DNA of 64,000 nt from Scatophagus argus (taxonomy: Eukaryota; Chordata; Actinopteri; Scatophagidae). The notes beneath the pieces are model-generated. The model was not told the origin of the DNA. It made no database searches and saw nothing but the letters and a program-made list of their open reading frames with translations. How positions within the stretch are numbered: the first letter of the stretch is position 1; the number at the start of each line of letters is the position of its first letter. A program made the position numbers and the translations under genes. Location: NCBI RefSeq assembly GCF_020382885.2, contig NC_058494.1:27476329-27540328 (forward strand). Reading direction: 5' to 3'. Shown here one piece after another: positions 44,938-57,654 of the stretch.

Positions 44938-47900
44938 CTAGTCCAACGGGCTTTGGAAGATGAGCCTGATGCAGCCGGACTCTCCGCTCAGCGGCTGGAT
45001 GCAGAACGGGCAGGCGGCCTGGAAGGTGTGCGTGCCGTGCGGCAGCGGGATCTGACTCCAGTACGCCGTCGTCTTCTCCGAGCAGACGTGACCGCAGGGG
45101 ACGAAGGCGTGGGTGGGGCGCTCCACGTCCACGTAGAAGGCCGCCTCGAAGCCCAGCCACAGCGGCACGTAGGGGCCCCGTGCCCGGCACATGGGGCACT
45201 CTCTCTCCTGACACTCCGCCTCCACCTCGGGGTCACGGCGGCTCCCCCAGCCGTGGTAGCCGTGCACGTGGCCGCAGCGCAGGTAGGCCCAGGGCTGCTT
45301 CTTGTCCACGACGTCTCTGCGGTGAAGGCTGGGGAAGGCCAGCGTGTTGAAGCCCACGGGACACTGCGGCCGCCCGGCGTTCAGCTCCTGCCGCAGAGCC
45401 TCCAGGTGTTTGACGGTGGGCGTGTGCGCCAGGCCCTCAGCCGTCCGCCACAGCAAGGTGGCGCCGCACAGGTCGATGAGCGATCCGTCCACCAGCTCGT
45501 TACACTCCGAATCCACCTGACGGAGCAGAAGATTACAGGTCAGTCACAACGACACGATGTGACGCCGCGGGCTGACGTTGAGATCACTTCCTGTCTTACT
45601 GCTGCTCCTGTAGCGTAGGTGGTTTTAACATTCATGTCATCAGAAAGCAATTGCCTTGTGAATTTAAAGTTAATAAAACAAGAAACACAAAACAGGAAAT
45701 GACCGTCTAAACGTGGGCGGGTCCAGTTCGACAACACATCATCACCGCAGACTATTCGGCCGTGACATTTGACCTTTGCATGCACTAAATCACACGCAGC
45801 TCGAGTCACCATCAGAGCAGACGCTTCTTACTAATATGAAGCCTTTTCAAGGAAGGTAAAACGCAGACAAGGTGCAGCAGTCCAGATGAGGACCAGGACT
45901 CTGCAGGCAGGGACAGGAGGGACGTGAAGCAGCAGAGGACAGAGACAGTCGGACAGAGGAGTCACCCACCATCTCGCCCCTCTGCTGAGACGATCTGGTT
46001 TCCCGCAGCATGAAGACGCTGCCGCAGACCGAGATTTCCCTCCACACTCCGGGTTTAGACTCCTGGCTGAAGCCGTGGCACGGGTGCATCACCAGAACGC
46101 CGTTGGTGGTCAGTCCGTCCATCTGACCGTCTTGCATCCTCCACTTGGCCGCCTTCTCCTGCGAAGAGGTCAACAAGCCGTGCTTCATGCCGAGAAACAT
46201 TTTGTCTGTTAATGATCGCCTCTAGTCAGTGCAGCCTACCCCGAGGAAGATGTTCTTGGACGAGTCGAAGCCCGCGGCGTAGATCCGCGCAGAGTAAGGC
46301 GGGTTCCTCTGGCAGATGATGCGGCAGGCGAAGCGGGAGATGGTGCTCTGAACCGTCTGACCGTCGGCGTGGCTCTGACCGCCGGGCACCGTGTCGGTCA
46401 CCACAAAGTCGATGGGATTCTCTGTGGAACGGCCGATCTGCAAACAAGGGGAGTCTGTTCACGCTGACGCCTTTAAGTCAGGTGTCACCCGATGAAAAAC
46501 TTCTACCAAACACCACAGACGACTGTGCAACGTGACTGGGCTAACTAAAGGAAAGAATAGAGTTATTATTTTGATTTAGTTAACTCGAAGACAAACTGAG
46601 CCTGAGTTATTATAAGATAAGATGAGATAATCCTTTATTAGTCCCGTAACTGGGAAATTCAGTCTGACTGACAGGAAGTGGTCCAAAATAAAACCAACCA
46701 AGAGGAGCATATCAGTGTGTGTGTGTGTGTGTGCACTGGATGCTACAGACCTGGAACATGTCTGTGCTGCTGTCGTGGGTGTACTCCACCACCACCGTCT
46801 GGGCCCGGGACAGAGTGTATGAAATACTGTGCTGCTCCTTGTTGCTTATCGCCTTTGGAAACACACGAGACACACACGGTTACTGAGAAAAGCTCCGTGA
46901 TGGCAGCTTTCTGTTCCTGAGGGAACAGGAAGTGCGAGTCGATAAGGTTTTCCTCAGTCTCGTGGCAAAGTAAACACACAAGAGCCAAAGTCCCCTCACT
47001 GTCTGTTTTCTTTTGTGTTGCCCATTTAAAGGCTTCACTGTGGGGCGTTCAATACATCTCACTCATTGACTGACTGATCAATACTTCACATGCAGAGAAA
47101 TAATCTCGACACCTGAGATTCCTTCAGTCTGAAACCTGGAGTTCTCTAACATGACATCAAGCCAAATGCGCTTTAACTGATTCTGGTCTTCTGTTGGGTC
47201 GTGTTTCTTCTTCACACGACCAAACCACTAAGCCGCATGGCCCGGCTGGTGACTGAGGGGGATCAGGGTTTCTGTGGTCCAGATGCTGGTGGCTTTTAGT
47301 TTCACCTGAACGTGTCTCACCTTGGCAGCCTGAGGCGTGCAGGACGAGTGCACGGTGCTGGGCTTCACGCCGTTGGCCTTGTTCCTGCGACACAGAGCGA
47401 AGCGGCTCTTCCGCCGCCCCTTGTCTCCGCCGGGCAGAGAGCCGTTACACCTGAAGGCACAACATGGTGGACGTGTTAAACTGCAGTGCAGCAGTCAGAG
47501 CAAACCATCAGTGTGTTTGTTGTTTCATCCTCTGCAGCATATTTCTCTAACAAGACAAACACACAGTTTGGTTCACGTAAACCTGCCATAATGACTCAGT
47601 GCTGGTGTGAACTTGAGTGTTGAGGTGGTGTGACGGTCTGGGGTCACATTCATTTCAGTTCTGGATACAATAATACGAAAGCAAACAAAAGGTCCGAATC
47701 CACAGCAGATGACCTCCCTGAACCTCAGTGTCCTCAGTGAAAGACCTTCAGTCAGGGAGTGGGCTGAGTTCTGGGTTCAGGCTCAGTTATTCTGCTGCCC
47801 AAACAATAACCAGCATCAACCGGCAGTGGGACGGAGTCACTGTTTTCTAAGACACAAGCAAGTCTCAAGTCATGGCTATGAAATCCTCAGTCAAGGGGAC

Positions 47901-50536
47901 AGTTTACTAAATCTATATACAGTATATAGACAAAAGTATCCAGACATCCCTCTCTATGGGCCTGTTCCTCAGAGTTGGGGCTCAGCCCCTGACCTCCAGT
48001 GAAGGGAAATCTTAATGCTTCAGCACACCAAGACATTTTGGACAATGCTATGCTTCCAACTTTGTGGCAACAGTTTGTTGAAGGCCCTTTTCTATTCCAG
48101 CATGACTGTGCCCCAGTGCACAAAGCAAAGCTCCATAAAGACATGGTTGGATGAGTTTGGTGTGGAAGAACTTGACTGGCCCACACAGAGCCCTGACCTC
48201 AACCCCATCCAACACCTTTGGGATGAACTGGAACGGAGATTGTGAGCCAGGCCTTTTGGTCCAACATCAGTGTGTGACCTCACAAATGCTCTACTGCATG
48301 AATGGGCACAAATTCCCACAGAAACACTCCAACATGTTGTGGAAAGCCTTCACAGAAGAGTGGAAGCTGTTAGAGCTGCAAAGCTGTCTGTGTGTTTACA
48401 ATGAGACGTCATTAGTCCCTGTTGGGGTGTTGGGCAGCTGTCCCAATACTTTTGTCCATACAATGTATGGTTGATAAGTTAAAAGACATGAACTATAAGT
48501 CACAATCAACAGGAAGCTGTGATAATGTGGTTTCAGCCACCAGGAAACTAAACTTAAGCTGAACTGCATTCAAAACGTCAGGGACTGACAGGAAGTTGTT
48601 CTCGTCCTGAGCTGCATCTGAAAATCAGCTAAGTGTTGTCAGACCTGTAATGAAAAGCCCGTTCAGCCGGCGGTTATCTTTGGAGCCAGACTGCCGCCAG
48701 CCGCAGGTCACGTAAACACTGGAGTTCAGTTAGTGATGGAGCCATTCTTTGAGTGGATAATGCAAACTTCCTGTGGCTCAGATAAAGTGACGTCCACCTC
48801 CTTTTCTTACGCGAGCTGGGACCACCCGAGTCCGCCTTCACAAACCGCATCGCTCTTTCCAATGAAAGCTCACAGCTTGCAGCCGGACCGTTTGATTCCA
48901 CGTGTGGACGTATGATACGACAGCAAACAAAAGGTCTGAAGCCACAGCAGACGACCTCCCTGAACCAGACAGGAAGTTGGCTGCGTTCTTCGCTCTGCTG
49001 GACTCTCGCAGCACATTTCATTATAAAAACCAACACACTCAATTTCATACTGCAAATAAAAATCCAACAAGCGAGCTCAAACCAAAGGCCCCAGTTATTT
49101 ATCTGGAGACACACGAGGGCGAAGCTGCCGTCGACTGGTCGATCAAAGGAACACTCGTCTTTTTTGTTTTTTGATAATTGATGAGTCGTTTAGGTCACTT
49201 TTGAACAATGTCAAACATCTGCTGCTTCCAGCTTCTTAAATGTGAGGATTTGCTGCTTTTCTTTGTCACTTATGACAGTAAATGAAGAGTCTTTGGGTTT
49301 TGGACTGTTGGTTGAACAAATAAAACATTTTTCAGAGTAACACCAACAACTTGTCTGCAATATTTTTAAAACTTTAAAACAAAGAAAACTCTGAACCTCT
49401 GTTTTTGTCCAGACTCCCTGTCGTGACGCCAACACACAAAACAGGAAGCAGCAGGTTGTTTTTAGCTGCTGCTGTTGCTAAATAACCATTTTCCTCCATT
49501 TCTTTCCCAGGCTCCACATTCTGCCTTCTTGTTTTGGATAAACTTCTTCCATATGTCACAAAACCAGAAATTTCATGTAACCTGGTCCTGCATGGGCGGC
49601 CCAGCCTCTGAGGCATCATGGGATCACCACCACCAACAACAACAACAACAGCTGCCGCTCCTCCTCTTCAGAACAAACACACCTGCTAATCAAACCCGGT
49701 GAGAAGACTCGGCTCATCCTTCACCTGGTGACAACACGCAGCCCGAGTAAAACGACCAAGATCTGAATCAGTGAGAACGCGGTCTGACGGAAACGTCTTA
49801 ATGTCCTGACCTACTAAATCCAAATCTGTGCAGCTTCTGGAGTTATCACCAACATTTCACTGCCTTCTGTGTCTGACTTACCGAAAGGTAAAAAAACAAA
49901 CAAGAGCAGCTAAAAGAAAAACTGCAGTTCGGGTGATCTGGAGTCGGTCTTGACTGGCGCTGTGCGTGAGGCGAGTGGGACTTGAACGCTGCTTGAGGTT
50001 GGCAGTCGCCAGCAGTCATCCCTTTGCTGCTTTATTTAGCGTCAGTGCTGTGCTGTAACGATGCATTCAGGAGCACAGGAACAACCAAAACCACACTGTT
50101 CCTTGTCCATGTTTGGCTGCTGTGTGTCTTCTGGGTTTGGCACTGGGACAACGTACCTCATGAAGGCTCTGCTTTGTTGTCTCCAGCTGATTCTGCAATA
50201 CCGGATGTCCCCGTCTCTAAACTATGAAAACAAGGCTTCCGGCCAAACAAATTTAGCAAACTAAGTTTACTCTGCGGTGGATTACAATCTAAAGCAAGTC
50301 AGTGCAAGTCGGCTGGCATACCGCACTGAAACAGCTCGGTCTGACTGCTGCCTGAACAGCAGGAACCTGATCGAACACCACATCCAGTCAGCAGTCACGT
50401 TAAGCACGTGAATGAGCGGTTCAGGTCTGAAACGTGTTGTGTCGTCTTACCCCAGAACGATGAGCTCTCCATATTTGACCGGCCCTTTGGTGGAGGCGGG
50501 GGAGGTGGAGATGTTGTCCTGGCCGAGCGAAAACAT
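44938..50536 (-). CDS. peli1: Pellino E3 ubiquitin-protein ligase 1, 6 coding exons, 427 aa
   Basis: It ubiquitinates IRAK1, RIPK1 and others downstream of Toll-like and IL-1 receptors, in the cytosol. Coding exons, 5' to 3': 50451-50536, 47321-47450, 46751-46852, 46240-46437, 45970-46158 and 44938-45516. Phases agree. The N-terminal part forms the FHA-like phosphothreonine-binding domain (KYGELIVLG, GRRKSRFAL, MFQIGRSTENPIDFVVTDT, QSTISRFACRI, AAGFDSSKNIFLG). The C-terminus is the Pellino RING-like domain with CGHVHGYHGWG, ECPMCRARGPYVPLWLG, CGHVCSEKTTAYWSQIPLPH and CPFC, ending IRLIFQSPLD. All metal-binding Cys/His pairs are present. It is nine residues longer than human PELI1; an acidic insert, EVEAECQE, lies between CGHVHGYHGWG and CPMC. 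Paralogue choice (peli1 over peli2/3) rests on sequence and on the neighbour vps54. Which teleost copy it is cannot be decided. Confidence 0.92.
47665..47730 (+). repeat. Left member of a duplicated segment
   Basis: AAGCAAACAAAAGGTCCGAA through CAGATGACCTCCCTGAAC recurs at 48908-48966 with a few changes. The two copies have the same orientation, on either side of the Tc1 relic. Confidence 0.7.
47924..48462 (+). mobile_element. Degenerate Tc1/mariner-like transposon
   Basis: Inverted ends are TAGACAAAAGTATCCAGACA at 47927 and the complement of TGTCCCAATACTTTTGTCCA at 48439. Inside, the frame at about 48091-48243 reads WLDEFGVEELDWPTQSPDLNPIQHLWDELERRL in pieces, the C-terminal signature of a Tc1 transposase with the last D and E of the DDE triad. 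The transposase is broken by frameshifts and a large 5' deletion, so the element is dead. It lies in the large peli1 first coding intron. Confidence 0.85.
48675..49160. repeat. Probable dispersed repeat, including the right duplicate member
   Basis: 48908-48966 duplicates 47670-47727. The neighbouring sequence (CCAATGAAAGCTCACAGCTT and following) resembles teleost interspersed repeats as I remember them. The long minus-strand open frame here has no recognisable domain. Confidence 0.4.
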
Positions 50537-51739
50537 CTGCGCAGCCTTCGACGGGCACGGGGAGGGGGAGACGGGTGAGGACGTTCCCGCTGTCACCCCT
50601 CAGAGTGTCTCCATCACTACAGGTACACACGTCACCTGCAGAGCCAATCAGAACAAGGTGTTTTTGTCTGATGTTTAAGATAAAGGACACACACTGGGAG
50701 AAAACGTCACTTTGGACATTTAAACATTCAGAAACCTCCTTCAGACATTCAACCAAACACACACACACACACGCTTCAACACAACGGCATTCATGACCAC
50801 AAAGCGCCCACACTGCCTCACAATGTCTGCATTCACAGCAGGAGGCCGAGCAGCACACTGGAGCTCCTGTAGTCGTCCTTTGTCCCGCTAAAAAGACAAA
50901 ACACAAGCAGAGCATTCAGAAGGCCGAAGAGGACGCGACGTCATCACCGGCCTGGAGGTCGCACGTGGTGGGTTTAGGTGTCACGTTTAGTACAAAAGAT
51001 TCATTACGTTTAAACCGACGAATCGACACGCCCTCGCTCGTTACAGCTTTGTCGGTAACCCGCACGGAAGACGAGTCTCAACTTCCACGCACTGATGTCA
51101 AAACTCTGGAGACAAAAATTTATTTGGGGTTTTATGTTCTGCAGGTAGGACGGCTCCAGTGTGGGAGGACGTATCCAGACCCTTTACTGAAGTACTAATA
51201 CCACACTGTGAAAATACTCTGCTATTTTCCACCCTCTTCTTCAGCCCTCTTAGAGCTGAACACATGAACCAGCCTCCACTGCTTCACTGGCTCAGCCAAT
51301 CAAAAGCATCAGAGCGCCAGCATGAAAAATCTAAATCCACAGCCAGTAGGAGTAAAACACACTTTTACATGAATTTATCATTTGATGTGTTAAAAAAACA
51401 CTTAGCTATAAGTGTGACTCAGGCTTCCTCTTAACTGAACTTTAAGATAAAAATCACAAGAGCCAAACGACAGGAAACAAAAACAACATCAAGAGTCACT
51501 GGTGTCAAAGCAACAAATGCAACACGTAAAGTAAGAGCGGGGTCAGTAACGCGTTACGTGGGCGCCACGTGATGGTGATGATGATAATCAATATCCTGTG
51601 TTGACATGTGAGCCAGCGCCGACAGCAGAAAGGCCCGAGATGCTGCCTGGAAACAGGACCCTGGGAATCACCAGAGACCTTATCAAAGACTGATCTGAGA
51701 GCAGCCCGCGGCCACGGCAGCCGAGTGCCGCGATGTGAC

Positions 51740-52076
51740 GCGGACCCACGCTGGCTGCCTCTGGAGAAGCGGCTTGTGATCAGAGGGTCATCGGTTCGAT
51801 TCCCCCACCGAACAGGGTGTGGTGGAGTGATTAATGTGAAAAGTGCACCCCTCCTTCATTAGCCAGCTGATGTGCCCTTGAGCAAGGCACTTAACCCCCC
51901 AATATGCTCCCCGGGCGCTTGATGCTGCCCACTGCTCCTGTGTGTGTTTCACTGTGTGTAATTTGCCGGGTGTTGCATGTGTGTGCTCAACTAAGGATGG
52001 GATAAATGCTGTAGTAAAATTCAGTATGTGTGTATGTAAAAATATATATACTGCCAATAAAGCTGATTCTTAATTC
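51740..52076 (+). repeat. tRNA-derived SINE, nearly full length
   Basis: A pol III box B (GGTTCGATTCC, about 51793-51803) follows GATCAGAGGGTCATC. The body has the teleost signature TGCCCTTGAGCAAGGCACTT, then CCCCGGGCGCTTGATG, CACTGCTCCTGTGTG and a tail ending TATATACTGCCAATAAAGCTG. The same family occurs inverted at 54637-54850 and truncated at 63353-63475. It lies in the peli1 5' intron. Confidence 0.85.
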
Positions 52077-52622
52077 AGCGGCTGCCAGCCTCGGCCCTCC
52101 GTCCCGGCTCGGAGCTCGTTTCAGGAGCCATGAATACGTCCAGTGAACCGCAGGGGGACAGTGTCCCATTCACCGCCTGTAACTGGACGCCACATAAAGA
52201 GGACGACTTCTGAAGTGACTTCACTCCTCCACAACAAAGCAGCCTTTTGTGCGTCTCTTTCCTCTCGTGACGGAGACGCGGCGTCCCCTCGAGTGTGACA
52301 TCGAGGCGGATCACACGCCGCGGCCCAAAGCTGACTTCATCCCTCACTTGTGACTCAGATGTCACGGCGTCTAACCGGCCTGAACGACACAAAGCAGCGC
52401 GGCGTCACGGCTCGTCACGCAGAACACGGAGGAAAGAGAAGGACGTGAAATGACAGCTCAGGCTCATCAGAAACTTAAACATGGACATGACGACGACTCA
52501 GTGGGTCCCACTGAGGGACTCCAGGCCTGACTCGCAGTCCTTAGACCTGCCAAACAGATCAGGGCTACACCAGCTGGGTGTGTTTCCACATGAGCCCTGA
52601 GGAGGAAATACCCCCATGACCC

Positions 52623-52645
52623 ACACACACACACACACACACACA
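52623..52645. repeat. (CA)n microsatellite
   Basis: About 11 CA units in the peli1 5' intron. Confidence 0.85.
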
Positions 52646-52745
52646 ACCCAGTTCACCATGGCAACAGACAAAGATAAAGGCTGTGGCTGCAAAGTGTCAG
52701 TGAGCAGCCTGTCAAACACATCAAACTGCCTCCATTAACAGGCCA

Positions 52746-52796
52746 AGTGCGTGCGTGCGTGTGCGCGCGTGTGCGCGTGTGCGTGCGTGTGCGTTC
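52746..52796. repeat. Alternating GTGC/GCGC repeat
   Basis: A purine-pyrimidine alternating stretch of TGCG/TGTG units with Z-DNA potential. A similar one is at 53572-53625. Confidence 0.8.
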
Positions 52797-54317
52797 CGTG
52801 GTTTGGAGGTCACAGTGACAAAGCCACGGCAGGCATCGGTCTGGTCCCACTGCTGCACCGAGATTATTTCAAACAGGACACGTTTAACCAGATCAACAAA
52901 GCCGGGATACTCATCAATCTGTGACTTCAATCACCAGAGACGTAAAGCAGACGTAACGATCAACATCATAACTAAATCACTTTAATCCAGTTTTAGGAAT
53001 TTCATTTCTTGCCACGTGTTGTTAAGGATTACGTCAGCTGACACGAGAGCCAACGGACGGCTGCAGGACAGAGTTAAACACGTTAAAACGAAAAGCCATC
53101 GAAAGACTTTCACGACCGACGTGCCACACTGAAACACGGCTCGCGGCTTCTCACGTCAGGTGCGATACACTTTGAACCAAAATCCCGCTGCACGTCACGT
53201 CTGGTTCCCGTGAACGTGCTTCCGTTCGTGTTCCTACTTTACGTTTTGATCGTCCCGTGCTGTCAAAAGTGTTTGCACGGTTTAACCCGTGAACACTTTT
53301 ATGACCCTCCAAACCGTTAAGCTGTCCCTGGCAGTTTCCCTCAGGACGAATAAAACCGTCTTATCTACCGTGACTGATGCTCCAACGAGGCAGGCGGGCC
53401 GCTCTGCTGCTGCTGCTCCCACAGCCTCTCTCTCACTTTGTACAGGTGACCAGGTGTGTACAGGTGACCGCTGTGGGGGATCCTGTGTCCCTGCAGCAGG
53501 TCTGCCACGACGGGCCGCTTCAGCTGGGACCCTGCCGGCTGCAGGTCTGCTTCAACCCACCCACACTGAACTCTGTGTGTGCGTGTGCACGTGTGTGTGT
53601 GTGGGTGTGCGCGTGCGTGTGTGCTTGACGTGACTATAAGCGTTTAATATGAGTGGACAGCTGGACAAAAAAGGGTCAACTTTCAAGTTCCAATGGGGAA
53701 CAAAAGCAGCGTCTGCGGGGACAGATGCTCTGGTGGGATGCTGCATGCTAATCACTTTCTGTGGCCCGGAACAAAAGAGGCCAGCTGGGCTGCTCAGAGC
53801 CGGACAGACCGGCCTGGCAACCGCAGCCACGGCTGGACCCCCTGCCTGGGACAGCACACGACGTGTACACACTGTGGTAACTGTACACGGAGTAATACTC
53901 ATGACGAGCCTGTGAAAACACAAACTAAAACCCTGAAGTGTTTTCTAATCACTTAAGCAAACATTAAAGCATCAACTCGCAGCATTTTAACCACTAAACG
54001 TCCCAGTGAGCGGAACATCAACGCGACGTTTGACATAACATTCAGTGTTAAAGTCAAACGTGTGTAACATGAGAGCTCATAACAGCGAAGGATGTTGACG
54101 TTAGATTTAAACAAACGGCTTTATACTGAGCGGTTAGCCGGTTAGCGTCACCGCCGCTTCACGAACTGTGGAGGCTAAAAGTTAACTTCAGCAGGCAGCT
54201 AATTCGTTAGCTAACCGGCTCGTTGTTCGGCGTTAACGCAGACCGCACGGTGACACCTCCTGAAGCGGGTGACGTCCGTGACAACGAACTGAACTTAGCT
54301 TTAAACCACAAACTTAC

Positions 54318-54560
54318 CAAAGTTACGCCGACGCTTTAAAACATTTTCACGTCCCGGGTGGTTCCGCTCCGGTTTCCGGACGGGTAAAAGTGTTAGTGTG
54401 CTGTCCGGCAGCGGAAGCTTAGCACGTTTTCATCGGCACAGGACTCGTTAGACTGGGTCAAAACTCGACCAGGTTCAGGTTCTACTGCGTCTCTGCTGCC
54501 CCGATCCTAACTGAGGTGCATCCAGAGCGCGTCCACAGTGTAAACGGTACCTTCTTCCGG
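54318..54560 (-). promoter_or_regulatory. peli1: Probable peli1 promoter and non-coding first exon
   Basis: On the minus strand a near-consensus donor (ACTTTG|GTAAGTTTG) is at 54317/54318. Upstream lies CpG-rich, TATA-less sequence with CCGGAAACCGG and CTTCCGG ETS-like sites. The exon would splice about 3.8 kb to the acceptor just before the peli1 ATG (GCTGCGCAG|ATG). The assignment is positional. Confidence 0.45.
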
Positions 54561-54636
54561 TACGCATTTCAAAATAAAGGTAGTTGTGTGTCCCAGTTGT
54601 CTTGACCGAGATTTCTTTTTTAAAGAAGAAGAAGAA

Positions 54637-54850
54637 TCACTTTATTGACAGTATATATATTTTTACATACACACACTGAATTCGTCTTCTGCATTTGACC
54701 CATCCTTAGCTGAACACACACATGCAACACTCGGCAAATTACACACAGTGAAACACACACAGGAGCAGTGGGCAGCATCAAGCGCCCGGGGAGCATATTG
54801 GGGGGTTAAGTGCCTTGCTCAAGGGCACATCAGCTGGCTAATGGAGGAGG
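54637..54850 (-). repeat. tRNA-derived SINE, 3' part, inverted
   Basis: The reverse complement matches 51860-52070 closely, including the AAGTGCCTTGCTCAAGGGCA complement, the CGCCCGGGGAGCATATT block and the TATATATTTTTACATACAC tail. The tRNA-like head is missing, as in typical 5'-truncated copies. Confidence 0.85.
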
Positions 54851-55461
54851 GGGGGGGCATTTTTGATGAGGCAGACTCGGGAAATTATTCAGCTGTTGTT
54901 GGTAGGAACATTTTATAATGTATTAACTTGTATTCCAAGTTAATGGTACTGATATAAAATGTAGCACATTTTAATATCGCTGATATGACCTCTGACCACA
55001 GGTGCCCCTGTTGTGGGTGAAAAAGCCCTCTGGGGTGGCGTACGGCAGATAAAACAAGCCCTGTAGACTGTGGAGACTGCACTGCATCTGTGAAAAGGCT
55101 TTAAAACTGTTTCACCAAAAGGCCAGCTGGTGCCCGATTTAATTTTTTGCCCCCTCAAACAGCATGAGTCCATCACTGTCACCGAGAACGACTGCTGCTT
55201 AACCAAAAAACATTCACACAGAAGAATAATCCTGAGAATCATCTCATCAGAATCAGTGAGACCTGCGAGTTCTGTATAGTTTTACAGTTTGAGAATGGTG
55301 TATGGCCTGTATTTGATTTAATGGCATGACGCAAACCAGACAGTTCTGTCCGTATTATTTTTAGCTGTCAAGAGACACTGGTGCCAAAATTGCACCATAA
55401 ACCGGGGTTTTATTGTGACACTTCAAAACCAGAACTTCCTCTGCTTCAGGGGTTCTCTCTC

Positions 55462-55463
<2 letters not shown>

Positions 55464-55509
<46 letters not shown>

Positions 55510-55531
55510 CCACTCACACACACACACACAG
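55464..55531. repeat. Compound (CT)n(CA)n microsatellite
   Basis: About 15 CT units passing directly into (CA)n with CACTCACA interruptions. Confidence 0.9.
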
Positions 55532-55715
55532 TCATGTTTCCATCACTTTCGGGTACATTACGCACACTTGCATTCATTTCCTGGAGGTTTAACCATAACA
55601 ACAAACATAACGAGCCCAATTGTAACCTCAACATAACCTTAAAGCAACTCTTCGTCCCAATGTTCAATGGTTTACTTTGTGTAAGGTAAAGTAAGGCGGG
55701 TCCGCACCATGTGAC

Positions 55716-55718
<3 letters not shown>

Positions 55719-55760
<42 letters not shown>
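55719..55760. repeat. (CA)n microsatellite
   Basis: About 21 CA units. Confidence 0.9.
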
Positions 55761-55762
<2 letters not shown>

Positions 55763-56739
55763 TTTGGTGTACAGGTGCTGCTGTGTGCGGACATAATGCA
55801 GCTAACAGGTAAATTTCCACGAAGCTGCTCGTTGGTTCTCATGATGTTTTTAATGCTTTAATATCCTACCTGTCAGCAGGTGTTTCTTTAAGTGGAGCAA
55901 ATGATTGGTGAACAAAGTCATCACGACAGAAGCGGCGCTGCCATCAGTCCGTTTATTGTTTATTTACCTCATGCTTTATGGCCGCAGAGGCTGTCAGGTT
56001 CTGGATTATTGATTATTGATTATTAGAAGTGACCCTGTGTTTTTCTGCTGGGTAAGCTGAGGGACACGCGGGTGCTGGCTTTGTCACATATTACACAATA
56101 ATAATCAGAATTAAGAGCACAGAGTGTGAACATGAAGGGCAGGACTGACTGGTTACAGCAAAAAACTAACCTGGAATCCTGGCGGATGAGTCACTTCCGT
56201 TTCCGTGATGCCGGTGTGTCATCGTGCTGGTTTAATTGTCTACTGGGATCATTTTACAAACATCTCTAACAGTCTTTTTAATAAATGTACGTTTCTTTTC
56301 TTTTCTCCAGTCTGTTTTCCAAGCTTAAACGTGCTGTGTTTATGGGCAGCAGGTGTGCGATCATCCGGTGTTTAAGGTGTGAAGTCACCGCAAACCAAAT
56401 GATCGAAGCCCCAAAGAGACGACAATAAGACAGCAAGAACAGAAAAAGGCCAAAACGTTGAGAATATCTTTCAGTTTGTGCTCCTAAACACACCCAAGTC
56501 AACGACAAAGAGCCCGAAGCCAACACACTAAACACACTAAACAGGAACCTCAACTTATGTCCACAGGACTTCATTTGTAAGGACGTCTTCCACCTCGGGG
56601 ACAGTCAAGACTCGGTCACCGTAAGGACACAGGGGGCTCAAACGGTCCGGGGTCCAAACAGGACGGGGTTCAAACCGCGACTTGTTATGGCAGGCAAACA
56701 CGTGTTGGCAGCGAGCCCAAAACAAGAACCCCAACGGGA

Positions 56740-56824
56740 AATGACGTCAGATACTGATTCAGATCCCGCCTTCAGTCAATCAGGACCAGCAGACGGACCG
56801 GCCGCGACCCGCTTCGACCCTCAG
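56740..56824 (+). promoter_or_regulatory. Probable promoter / non-coding first exon of the nucleoside transporter
   Basis: The sequence CGACCCTCAG|GTGAGCTCC ends a plausible exon at 56824. It is preceded by a CRE-like TGACGTCA (about 56742) and a CAATCAGG block. The acceptor before the coding start (TTTTTACAG|GCCTCTGG, 58569/58570) is a fitting partner. Confidence 0.45.
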
Positions 56825-57654
56825 GTGAGCTCCGTCCGCCTCCTCTGTGTCACCCTCACCTGAATGTCATGGTTTTATCCCGGTGTTCTGGGTGGTTTGT
56901 CGCGAGTCTCAGCGCACGTGTTTAACGTCGAGTGACGAGAAGGCGCGTTTTTCAAAGCGTTCGGGTGAATGAAACGTCATTTACCGCGCGGACGGTCACG
57001 GTACTCTGATCACTTTAATGTCCCATCGGTGTTGTTATTACTATGGAAGGTTTTATTGTTCATTTTTATCACTACCGAAAACGTAAAAGTTCACTTTGAT
57101 GTTAGTAATGGTTCATCGGCTGAGATACTCCGTGTACTACTACCGGGTGTGAAGTACAGTGAATACTGCATCATATCTCATAAGTTTAGCTGTATGTGAA
57201 AGCAGACTTTAAGTATGCAGTATTTGTGTGTGTGGTGTAGCAGAAGAAAATGGAAATAACAAGTAAAAGAAAGTGCGAGTAATCTCAGACTTTCCTCCAC
57301 TTCGCACAGTTTCCATTAAAACATTACAGATGTTTCCAGATGTTGGAGTCCTGTCAGTCTCAGTCTCACAGCTGGAGGACAGCAGGGACTCGCGTATGGG
57401 ACTAAAACCGAACTTTTTGACCCACAACGAGTTTTCCCCCGCCTAATTAAATGAAAGGGATGCGGAAAACACGTCTGATGTCCCGCCATGTGCATATGAC
57501 GCAATCAGGATGAGTCATAACGTGTACAAAACTACTGTGTGAACCCTGCAGGACCGGAATGTGAGACCAAGAGAGCCGGGACGCGTTGAGTTAATGTTGA
57601 TTTTGTTCGTTCATCCTGTCATAATTAACTATGGATTGAGCAGTAGTGGAGAGA

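Larger units (their letters stand above)
54851..56700. other. Intergenic DNA between peli1 and the transporter gene
   Basis: No gene is recognised. It contains AT-rich DNA, two large microsatellite clusters and AT-rich frames without domains. The two genes are divergent, with promoters about 2.2 kb apart. Confidence 0.5.

Noticed and set aside
44953-45618. A 221-codon plus-strand open frame
   Set aside because: It is antisense to the GC-rich last peli1 exon and has no recognisable domain. It is a mirror of real coding bias.
51740-51810. Box B and tRNA-like sequence considered as a tRNA gene
   Set aside because: No cloverleaf can be formed, box A is decayed, and the SINE body and tail follow directly.
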